NCBI RefSeq assembly: GCF_964204865.1
Contig: NC_135262.1
Location: 12,338,001 to 12,402,000 of the forward strand
DNA length: 64,000 nucleotides
DNA from: Styela clava
Lineage: Eukaryota > Chordata > Ascidiacea > Stolidobranchia > Styelidae
Reading direction: 5' to 3'
The notes under the pieces are model-generated. The model did no database searches and was not told where the DNA came from. It worked only from the letters and a program-made list of their open reading frames with translations. This document shows positions 35,878 through 47,300 of this stretch, piece after piece. Position numbers and translations under genes: made by a program. Positions within the stretch are counted from its first letter, which is position 1. Each line of letters begins with the position of its first letter.

Positions 35878-38800
35878 ATGAAAGGAGAATACAAGGTACG
35901 TTTTTTAAAATTTAAACATAGTCTTTTGTACATAGTAACTTTGTTATATTTACATGATAAAAATACACCCCACCATGCACGGAATTTGACGAAGAATCTC
36001 TTTTTATTTTAAAAATAAATTGATTACTGTTTGTTTGAGAATATTTTGTGGATGTTTGTAAATAGTATGTGACGTTACAGTCAGCGGAAAGTACAATATG
36101 AGTTAATCAAATTAATTATAAAAAAAAAACAGTTCTCATTCTGTAATCGTTGCAACAAATTTTAATCAGATTTTATTTCAGGTCTTTAATTTTTTTTTAT
36201 TTACGTTAAAAGATTATTAACGGGCTTTTATATTATAAATTGTGAAATTTATTTTAAATATTATAGTTACCGGTAATACAAACAAACCTATAGGAAACTA
36301 TAATATAATCTTATATATATATTAAACTATCAGAGATAAATGAATTTTAACGGTTTCAGTTCATAAAACTCAGTTTCGTCCGTTTTGACGCACAAATAAG
36401 ACATATGTGTCATATTCTGATTGTTTGTTAGGCGTCTATATGAAATTGTCACAAGAATCCAGCTGTAATGTACAAATAAATTACTTCAAAATTGTGGTTG
36501 AATGAACTCTAAAATAAAAATTCATTTACAGAATTCATGGTATTGCACGTTCGTCCTCAACGCGTCCATATTTCCTACCGCTTTTATGATCGCTTATTCG
36601 ATAGCATGCCTCAATCCACTGGTACCGGTGATTCAACGCATCTACAACTCAACGTATGAAGTAAGTCGTTCTTTGTTATGTGAAAACGTATTACCATCTC
36701 AAAAATCAACCTGAATATATTTTGGTATTAAACAAAAGAGCCATGATCAAATATATGGGCACGAAAGCTAAAACGATTTTTTTTTACTCCCAATGGAACT
36801 GAAACAGGTACGGTCACTTACATACACCTGCAGCAAGGAACCAGTATCCGGATTGTCTTAGCTTTCCCAGGTCCTGTGAGGATGATAATCCATGATTTCA
36901 GTCTCAACGTGAATTGAAATACCAAATGATTCAATTCACAACTGTATTATCAAACATTTTACAGTATCGATTATTTACAGTATTTTTTTTCACGACAACG
37001 AGAAGAAAAATACAAAATGGCAAAACGATCCATAGGACCACTTCAATAAATAACTTTTTCCATCAAAACAAATTATAGTTTGACAAGCGTGATTTCGTAT
37101 TTCCAACGAGAGTTTTCTCCTACATTAAGCCGTTTAGGTTGCATTGGAATTCAGTAGCATAAATCAGCAATATGGATCCAAATAAAACTTGTCGCCACAA
37201 ATTATTGCACATTTAATAATCTTCCATATCTCAGAAACAACATGGCGATGCTCTGCCTGACGACACGTGGACTCTTTTGCTGACTTTAACGATGTCAATG
37301 TTGATGATTGGTGCTTTTGTTGGATCTATGGTTTTCAAAATATTGTTGAAATATTTGACAAGGAAACGAATCTTGATATTAACTCATATTTGTTCGGCGA
37401 CTGGATACCTGATTGTTGCAGTTGGAACAGGAAAATGGGGATCGCCTGAGGCCTTTATTATTGGTCGATTTGTTACGGGAATCGCGCTTGGGCTCGGTTT
37501 GAGTGAGTACGGCATATTTTTCAAAATGTCATTTTCATTTTTGATTTATTTTTTCTTTCTATATTGTCAAACTGTTCTAATTTGTTAAATAGTACATCCA
37601 TGCAATAAATCAAAGAGAACCCCGATAAAAACAAACGAAAGAAGGTGAATGAATACTAATGACAATCATTTTTATTTTCCCATTACATGCATAAATTGAC
37701 CGATATCTAGGCGTGTCCATGGGAATGGGATGGAATGGGACAGCACACATTTGTTTTTCCCATGGGACACGTAGGACAAGAGGACGCTTGGGAAACGTAA
37801 GACAAATGGGACAATTTTACATAGGATTACGTTTTGTGTGTCAATACACTTAACATTATGTCAGCAGCGGTTTAAACATAAAAGTGAGATAATATGTTAT
37901 CACGATTTTGCGTAAAACAGAAAACACTGACACTTCTGACACTGGATTGCCATAGTTAGGCAAAAATGTTTTGCATGTCTCTTTGGGCATGTAGTCCTAT
38001 TTGTAGACACTAGACCTAAATATTCATAAATTTAATAATTTTTATTGAATTGTATTGCAATGGATGTTTCCCCGAGAATCGTCGTCTTTGTTTAATTACG
38101 TGATATTAACTAATCAACAGCAAGATGATCAGTCATGGTTGTAAACATTACCTCATTTTCACGTTTTGCATATTATTTGGTAGTTTTTAGTTGTGTTTCG
38201 AAAATTTAAGTATGAATCAAATAACTCAATGATACCTTTGTTTCTTAGAAGATTTAGTTTAATTGCAGTAATCAAAAATTAGTGAAATAGAGGCGATAAA
38301 CTATTACTAGGCTATACACTTCCCACCAGTACTTTCAAATGAGTTGTTGAATGTTTTCAATCAAAAAATGGTATGAAACATATAAACCAATTATACGTGT
38401 CAACTCGCGAAACCACTTTTAAAACAGCGCACCTAAAATTTTGCAATGGTGAAGTAGAGGATTTTTCGAGGGTCGAAGGTCAGGGAAATATCCGTGGGAA
38501 TCCCATGGGATGAGACAGAAAAATAAATCCCATGGACAAGCCTGCCGATATCGAAAAAATTTGTTACCCACCACGAAAATTAGTATTTCCCATTTTGTCA
38601 TCCATCATCTATTTGTGGGGCATGGAAGGTTTTGGTTTTCGTGTGTTTCCGTTTTTTCTAGGTTTACGAAACAATGACTAATTATTTAAAATACCGCGTT
38701 CATGATGCATGACCACCAACGCTTTAATTTGTGTTCGATTAGTTGTTTTACTTACTTAATCAATACATCTGAAGGGGCCCATGAAGGGGTGTCGATAAAT

Positions 38801-41800
38801 TTACTTGGCAATTTAAAAAATTTTACTACTTTTTGAACAGACTTTTCGCTGGCTCCAAGTTCACGTATGTGATTACCGAGAAAAATGTGCTGAATAGCAA
38901 AATTCTGTGTTGTCAAAATATTGCGTGCACAACCTTTCCACTTAGTGAACATTTTCTAAAATTAGTGATTAATAAAATAAAACCAAAAGCTTTTGGGCGG
39001 CCGTTTCGCTTAGGATCGAAAACTTAAGATTTTTTCCTATGTTTCGTATACACATTTTTTCATACGTTGCAATGCACTCATATGCCCTTTATTCTTATAG
39101 GCGTAACACCATTAATTTTCAACGAATCTTGCGTTCCGCATCGACGCACGTTTTACGGTGGGGTTTGGGGGATAGCTACTTCATCTGGAGTGCCAATCGG
39201 AATCTTTTTTGCGTGGCCAAAGGTAAGACTTCCCAGACTATCATAACTCTTTTTGAATATCTTATATTATTTATAATTAAATTCTATAGAACAAAACGAG
39301 TGATACACACAGAAAAATTTCATCTACAAAATGATATCTGTTCAATTTCGAAAATTAAAATATGTCTTACTTACAGATATTCGGCACAGATGAGCGATGG
39401 CTGGGAGTATTATTCGTGTGTATGTTTTTTTCAATCGTTTATACGGTATGCTCATTCTGGATTATAGAAACGCCTCTACAAGCGTTGATTTTGCATGGAG
39501 AAGGAAGAGCGTTGACGGTTCTTCGGAAACTGCGTTGTGGGACCGAGGTAGTTTTGCTGAATTGGCGAGTCACGTGGTATTATATAACACGTTAAATCTC
39601 ATATCTCGTAAGCTTTCGTGAGAAAATTAAATTGTACCGGTAGTCTTCAGCTGCGGTACACGTTACCCTTTAGCTGCGGTTGTCTAACGTTTGAACAAAA
39701 GCGGGTTCGCCGATTACCACGATTTCCCAATAACGTGTGCGTGCCAAGTTTGCGCGAACCCATACAACCCCATGAATTCCGCCACTGCTGCCTACCACAC
39801 TCGAACCAGACTCATAACGTGAGAAATTCGTGGTTGATATTGTTACATCATATATATGGTTCCATTACATTTGAACCCACGTACATTTGAACCCACGACG
39901 ATTGCACCTGCACACTATTGCACCTATGAAAAATTTTGTTGTTTTACGGATATTTGAACCCATACTAACCCTAACCCATGGGTTTAGCACCCGCATATAG
40001 ATTGAACCCGCGAATATACACATGGGTTCAAATGTACGTGGGTTCAAATGTACGGTCACAGCGCAGTTCTTCTTTCACATCAATTTCATGTATGTGAAAC
40101 ACGTTCGACTACATTTTGATATTTTATTGCTTGAGTAATGCTAATACTTTGCAGTTTCGAATTTGATTGTTAGCTTGAGTAAGTTTCGGTTCAAGTGCAT
40201 ATATTAAAAATACACGAAATATTAAAATATTATGAAAAAGTCAATGAGATCCTTCAATTATCTTACTATGTAGCAATTAATTTTGGGATATACAAAGTGG
40301 AAATAGGGTATGACGTTTACTTTGTAAAATTTAGACCGATTTAATTGATGAGCTGAAGGATCTAGTCGCAGATGGCGCCTCAGATGACAATGCAAATTCA
40401 GTTGCCACATTCAAGGAAGTAATAACAACCCCACAATACAGGTAATGACTACATTGCATTAAACAGAGCGAAATGAATGAATGAAAAAAAAACGTTCTGC
40501 CCTTAATTCAAACAATGCTCTTACCAGCGATCATTGATACACGCCACTATTTTTAGAAGCATCGCCCCATCGTTATAGTTAGACATTGCCCACCCAATGT
40601 ATTACTACGCCACCGATTGGGTTGTTAAGCAAAAGTAAACTTACATTATTTTAGAAACGTGGAGGAAAATGCTACACTGAACATTATTTCAGTTGAAAAT
40701 TAACATAATAGACATAAGAATTGAGATATTTTATTCGAAGCATTCGCTCTGTATAGTTGATATCTTCGTGCATCTGACGTATTAGGCGCAAATATATTTC
40801 ATAATAAAACAAGTACTGTTATTATCAAATAAATAATACTTGAGTTGCAAATGTTCCGATGAAATTGTAATATGTAACGTAAGGTTAATATGGAAATTAA
40901 GTGCAACGTAGCAAACAGATATTGATTAGCATACCATCATTTTTGGTATACTTTTGCCGCTCCAGAAGTATGTGTACCAATATGGGGGTAACTAATAACT
41001 CGCCTATTTTACATCAAGTTGTGTAAAGAGACGGAAGCCTATAAGTAAGTAAATTGACTTGGCTAACACAGACAGTCCCTAAACACGTAATAGAACTAAA
41101 ATACGGAAAATCTTAATAAAATTATGGCCCAAAATCATGGCCTAACCTGGAACACATACTACGGGAGTACCCTTTTGCCTATATATATATTTTCTTGTTT
41201 TTCAGACGTCATTTCATTGGAGCTGTTTTGGCATATTCAATCATAATGGCTTGCGGAGTAAACAATATTTTCTTCTACTCTGATCAGATTCTCTCTAACG
41301 CTGGATTAGATTCTGAAACAGTGACTCCTGCTACTTTGGGAGTCATGATTGTTGGTCCTATAGTATCTGTTGTGTTGGTAAGTAGCCTAGTCAATACATT
41401 GAAAATGAATCCAATTTCAAATATATTACCAGTTAAATGTCCATGACCAAACTTATATTATTAATATTATTCGACTGTTTATTAAACAGTTTGCCAGTCG
41501 TTTTGCCAATTAAGTTATAAGTCATGTTTTTTTTCGTGGCAGAGGGATACTTTTTGACACATTTCCAGTGAAAAACAGAAATGGCTTTATTTTAAAAAAT
41601 GAATGTTTTTGACGTGAATTCACTCCTGTATCTCAGACGATATTTGTTAATCGAGGAGCCGAACCACGGATAGTAATGATAGTCGGATGCACAATCATGA
41701 TTTTTGGAGATGCGTTTATGACTGCATGCTTGGCAACTTCTGAAGATGTGCCAGCCATGTCCACAGCCGCAATTGCTGCAGTATGCGTCTTCTACATCGG

Positions 41801-43008
41801 GTAAATTGCCTTGGTGTTGAAACTTGATTATGACATCTGGGGTTTTTTTCGCCTTGTTTTGTACATAATAAATTTGGATAACAACTTTTGATTCATCACT
41901 TCTTATTTACGTTAGTTTCTTATATATGAAACATTTGCGTAAAAGTTTACGTCACACCAACAGCTACTCAACAGTTGTGCTTTATAGTTTATGTTCAGGA
42001 AAATGAATATATTAATTTTATTATTTTCAGATTTGCAATGATTAATTTGGTCGGCTACGTCATGTTTGGAGCAATAACTATTGACAGAACTAGGCCTGTC
42101 TGTATCAACGTTGGAGCAGCATCTTTGTGGTTTTTCGCGTGGTTAGTGGGCTTCATAGCTCCCTATTTCGAGGTAATAATATTTAAGAGACATCATTTCT
42201 GAGAGTACTAAACATACTAGATTGAGTCTTTTGAAATATTTTTTGAGTAGAGAAATGGAAATTATGTCTGTATCGTTTTTTTTTGTCCTGGGTATCTTAA
42301 ATCATTGATTATTAAATATTTTATGTGCAGGAATAACATAATCTCTTTCCACGAAATTGTAAGTTTGTTTATGAGCTTTTGTTAGATCATAGTCTAACTT
42401 CTTCAGATAAAACAAGATATGACTGCAAATTATAAAGATCAATAGTCAGTGAGAAATAATATACTAAGAAATACGAGAATATTGGAGAATGATGAGATAA
42501 GTCTGTCTCTATTGTGCTGTGTAGAAGAATAATATTGAGTCGTTCTAGGTTTGACCATTTGTAGATGTTCCAGCGTTTGCTTTTGAATTTTTTGTTTGTT
42601 TTGTTGTTGTTTGTGTTTGTTTTAGAATCATTTTCTTTGAGTTTCTGTCTTTTACGTTGATTCTTCGTGGTTGCCGGGTTCTCATTGTGTTGATCCAAAA
42701 GTGTTCTTTGTTTTTCCTATATAACTCACAGATGGTGAGTGCGTCTATTGCCAGGACACTAAAGTTTTTCATGGTGTGGCCTTTGCTATTGAAATGATTG
42801 GCGAATGATTTTGTATGTGTTATCTTTTTAGATATGGATTGGACCATATGGATTCCTGGTCTGGATGGTGTTAACTATCGCTGTCCTACTCTACACAATA
42901 TTTTTAATTCCGAACATCGCAGGGAAGACACCAGATCAAATTCAAGCATTTTACAAAACCGGCCTCGCAACATCCGCAAGTTCAGTACCCCTGGATCCGG
43001 AACTTTAA
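35878..43008 (+). CDS. SLC2/GLUT-fold transporter, copy B (10 exons, 489 aa)
   Basis: Coding exons: 35878-35895, 36532-36660, 37235-37502, 39101-39222, 39377-39547, 40335-40441, 41206-41377, 41637-41800, 42031-42172 and 42832-43008. Exon lengths and phases are identical to copy A and there are no stops. It starts MKGEYK. Differences from A are mostly conservative: GGVWGIATSSGVPIG in helix 5, ALILHGEG after ETPLQ, ATSEDVPAMS in exon 8 and IPNIAGKT in the last exon. The altered binding-site positions match copy A except the GLUT1 Q161 equivalent, which is Ser here and Ala in A. Intron 3 holds a hAT element, intron 5 a MITE and intron 9 a retroelement fragment that starts within 20 bp of the exon 10 acceptor. 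The uninterrupted reading of all ten exons suggests a working gene. Confidence 0.92.
37708..38544 (+). mobile_element. hAT transposon in intron 3 of copy B
   Basis: The ends are TAGGCGTGTCCATGGG and, reversed, CAGGCTTGTCCATGGG. CCGATATC flanks it at 37700-37707 and 38545-38552 (8 of 8). Copies A and C lack it at this place. The left subterminal part has GGGAC / GGGAATGG strings. Confidence 0.88.
39858..40059 (-). mobile_element. MITE with internal TTAGGG motif (copy 2 of 3) in intron 5 of copy B
   Basis: It is inverted compared with copies 1 and 3: GGTTCCATTACATTTG at the left, GTACGGTCAC at the right, and CTAACCCTAACCC inside. Copy A has the uninterrupted site ATATATATAGCGCG, so this is an insertion. 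Unlike copy 3, no target duplication is visible: the left flank ends ATATATAT and the right begins AGCGC. Confidence 0.75.
42332..42815 (-). pseudogene. Penelope-like retroelement C-terminal fragment in intron 9 of copy B
   Basis: The minus strand reads SFANHFNSKGHTMKNF, then ELYRKNKEHFWINTMRTRQP-RRIN, followed by a Lys/Asn/Thr-rich tail. The HFN-x-x-GH, R/K-E-x-FWI and T-x-x-P-x-x-x-N spacing is that of the end of the GIY-YIG endonuclease region of Penelope-like elements. Copies A and C lack the segment. TATGTG at the right junction resembles TATGTG near 42324-42329 on the left, a possible short target duplication. Reverse transcriptase is missing, so it is a truncated copy. Confidence 0.6.
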
Positions 43009-43540
43009 TACACATGCAAAAATATTTTTGAAAGATTTTGTACATTTTACAAGAATTGTGATATTCCGGATAATACCTCAACTATAGAGTTGTTGGTGGT
43101 TATTATTTCAACTCAAAACATATGTACAGTTGATTTCCCCGTGCCACTCATGGTAAAATTTGACCTATAAAATAATGAAAAAGTTAAATATATCCGTATA
43201 TTCCATTATTAAAAATATAATTGTTCGTTATAACACTCAGTCTGTCTTTTTACTCAAATTGATTTGGATAAAGATCTCTCAAGATAGAAAAAAAAAGATG
43301 AGCAACAACAACAACATAATAACATAACGAATCATATGTACACTCCACTTCCAACAGCGTCCACTAATGACAAATATGATGTGTTGATGTCATTAAAATG
43401 AACGCAATACAAAATTGCCTTCTATTACGAGTTCGGGGACTAGCCAAGTGACTCACGTAGTATTTGTACTTGAAATTATGGCCCTAAACTGGTACACATA
43501 CTACGTCCCGGTTTCCGTCATCTTGGTTCACATACTTCGG
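43009..43540. other. 3' flank of copy B
   Basis: The sequence from the stop to about 43290 matches the 3' flanks of A, A' and C (TGATATTCCGGATAATA, then TCAGTCTGTCTT). It then runs into an R1-type tail (AGCAACAACAACAACATAA) and a stretch with GTTCACATACTTCGGGAG. No gene is seen. Confidence 0.5.
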
Positions 43541-44335
43541 GAGTACCGTTAATTTTGGTAATATGATATTCTCGGAATAAGAGCAAATGCAACTTTGGCT
43601 ATACCTTTGACGTCATTTATAACGGGCTTTCAAACCACATTGAAATACTTTGACACGCTCTGTGCTTTTGCTGCAAAATACAAGTTAGGCCGTTACAATA
43701 AGAAGGTATGGTCAGATAATGCCTTCATCATTTGTCTAAAATTTGTGCTAAGTTGCCTGAGATTGTTAAATTTAAGTATGCAACGTTAAAAGAGTATAGC
43801 AATAACGCGCTTGAATTGTTATTTCTTTTATCAGTTTTTTGTTACCTCTATATTTATAGAAAATTCAGATAAAAACTATAATTTTAAAGGGTATTTTGAA
43901 AATGATCCAGAACGTAGACTAATTTTCTTGCTTTTAGCAACGTTTACATAAATTTCAGTAAAGTCTATTCTGTGTGTCATTGTATTAAAATGTCTTTCAA
44001 AAATTATATTTGAAACTGACTAATAAATGTTATATAAATTAATGCGCAAAGATATTCGGAACGTAAGTTAGATACTTTTTTTCAAAACAAATAGGAACGC
44101 ATTGTCCTGTTAGACACAGTCAGGTATAATGAAGATAATATATTAGAAATAAGAACGTTTTGGCAAGAAATAGGTATAAATTTTGAGATTCAAATGGATA
44201 ATTTTCTTGAAATATATTTTATTATACACAGCAGTCGAAGTGATTGGTCGGCTAAAGCCCTGTCTATCAATAGCTTATTTACAATTGGAAATTTATCATA
44301 TAAATTACATTTACTAAGTTACGTATTCAATCATA

Positions 44336-47300
44336 ATGAAAGAAGAATACAAGGTAAGTTTTTTTAGTTTACTACTTATTCTTTTGATACTTTCTTTGTT
44401 TTTTATAAGTGCAAACTTCATCAACTATTTTGCTTTTATATTTACATGATAAATGTGCGCCACATTATGCGAGGAATTTGACAAAGAATCCTTTTTTTTA
44501 TACAAAAATAAAATAACTACAGGTAGTTTGTGAATAGTATGTGACGTTACAGTCAGCGGAAAGTGCAATGTGAGTTAATCAAATTAATCATAAAAAATAA
44601 TTCCTATTCTCTAATCTTTGTAACAAATTTTATCCAAATTTTATTTTGATATTATTTTTTATTATTTATGTTAAAGGGTATTAACGTGCTTTCATATTAT
44701 TAACGGTGGAATTTATCCAAAAGATGATAGGTGATATAAGCAAACCTATAAGAAACTATATGATCTGGTATATAATATATATATACGAAATTATCAGAAT
44801 TAAATATTTTTTAAACGTTTTTTTTTTTTTTTATACCAAGTTCTGTTCGTTTCGACACATCAAATAGGACATGTGTGCTTTATTCTGATTGTGTATTAGG
44901 CGTATATACAATGTTGTCACAAGAATTCAGCTGTAATGTACAAATATCTCACTTCAAAATTGCGGTTGATTGAACTCTAATAAAAATTTGATTTACAGAA
45001 TTCGTGGTATTGCACGTTCGTCCTCAACGCGTCCATATTTCCCACCGCTTTTATGATCGCTTATTCGATAGCATGCCTAAATCCACTGGTTCCGGTAATT
45101 CATCGCATCTACAACTCAACGTATGAAGTAAGTCGTGTTTTCTTATCAGTAATCAATCAGTCAGTAATCATGTGAAAACTTATCATCATCTCAAGAATCA
45201 ACCTAAATATATGTTGCTACTAAACAAAAGAGCCATGCTTAAATATATGGACACGAAAGCCATAGAAAGATTTTTTTACCCACAACTTCCCCCAAAACCA
45301 TACCCTAAACGAAGTTGGAACTGTGGAACAAATACGGTCACTTACATGTACCTGTATCAAAATACCGGTATCCGGGCTTCCCCTAGATTTCCAGGTCCTG
45401 TGACGATGATGATTTGTGCTTTTGGTCTAAACGTGAATTGAATTACCGAAGGATTCAAGTCATAACTGTATTATGGAACATTTACTGTATCGGTCCCGTA
45501 GTCTACCGTACCCCAATAAAACAGAAAGTTCCGACTTTTGCTAAGCACGAGATCCGCTGACATGCGTCCGCGGAACCATTACAAGTAATTTTAATTTTGT
45601 TGACGTCACCACACAAAACGTAAAATAGAAAAAACGAATTCCACATATCCCACGGGAATATTTGAAATGAATAAAAGTAATAAAACAAAGCAATTGGTTC
45701 ATTAGTTAACGAGGAAGCTATTTTTTTCACAGCAACAAGAAGAAAAATACTAAATGACGAAATGATCCATAGGTCCAATAATTAATTCAGTCCATCAAAA
45801 CAAATCATATTTTGACAAGCGTGATTTCGCATTTCAAACGAAGGTTTTCTTCTACATTGAGCCGTTTAAGTCGCATGTGAATTCAGTAACATATATTTTT
45901 GCGTATATGGATATAACTTGCTGTCGCGAAATATTGCACTTATAATAATCATTCATATCTCAGAAACAACATGCCGATGCTCTGCCTGACGACACGTGGA
46001 CTCTTTTGCTGACTCTAACGATGTCGATGTTGATGATTGGTGCTTTTGTTGGATCTATGGTTTTCAAAATATTGTTGAGTTATTTGACAAGAAAACAAAT
46101 CTTGATCATAACCCATGTTTGTGCGGGGACTGGATACCTGATTGTTACAGTTGGAACAGGAAAATGGGGATCGTATGAGGCTTTTATTATTGGTCGATTT
46201 GTTACGGGACTCGCGCTTGGGCTCGGTTTGAGTGAGTACGGCATATTTTAAAATGTTATTTTTTATTTATTTAATTTTTATATCTTTTATATATCTTTAT
46301 ATACAAACTGTTCTGTTGTATTAAATTATCCATGTATGCAATACACCAAAGAGAGCTTCAAAAGAAACACATACTAATGCTAACGACAATCTTTTTTTTT
46401 CATTACATGCATAAATTGAGCTTTATCTTTTTTTAACCACTAACACGGAGGGTTACCAACCACGAAAATTCATATTTTCCATTTTGTTATCTATTATCTA
46501 AAGTAATGAAATTTGCGGGCATTGCAAGGTTTTGGTTTTTGTGTGTGTTCCGTTCTTTCAAGGTTCACGAAACACTAAATATGTACAATATTGTGCATGA
46601 GCACCAACGCTTTAATTAACTATCAATTTCCTGAAAATGTGTTTACCAAACATATATTGCAAGCGAAGCTAAAGAAAATTTACTGTTTACTATGAAATCA
46701 AAGGTCTCATATTTTGAAAATTTTTAGTTTAAAATTTAAAAGAATGAACCACGAAAGGAAGTTATCGGAACTTCTGGGCTTAAATATACCCATGAATATC
46801 ACATTTAGATTCATAGTGCTTCAAATAGGCGCTCGATTAAGTTCAAAAATGATATATATATTCACAAGGTCCCATTACCATTTCAATCTGTTATGAAGTC
46901 GGTTCTGAATATAGTATATATATACCTCAATTAACCAGGTTTGTTCTATTTTTATTCAGTGTTTGGCTAATTTTTTCACTTCATTCAATACGTCTGTGGG
47001 GCCCAACGAACTATATATAGTATCGATAAATTTATTTGGCGATTTAAAAAATTTTACCTCTTTTTGGACTATATATGGTATCGATAAATTCAGTTTGCGT
47101 TTCAAAAAGTTTTACCACTCTTGCCCTGGCTCCAAGTTCACGTGCATGTTTACCGAAAAAAAGTGCTCAATTGCAAAATTCTGCGTTGTCAAAATATTGC
47201 GTGCACATTCACAACTTTTCCACTAAGTAAATATTTTCTGAAATAAATGAATGATTCAGCAAAACTAAAAGCTTTTGGGCGACCGATTTGCTCAGGATCG

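Noticed and set aside
42387..42847. Lys/Asn-rich minus-strand frames as a host gene inside copy B
   Set aside because: The segment is absent from copies A and C and has Penelope-like C-terminal spacing, so it is an insertion.
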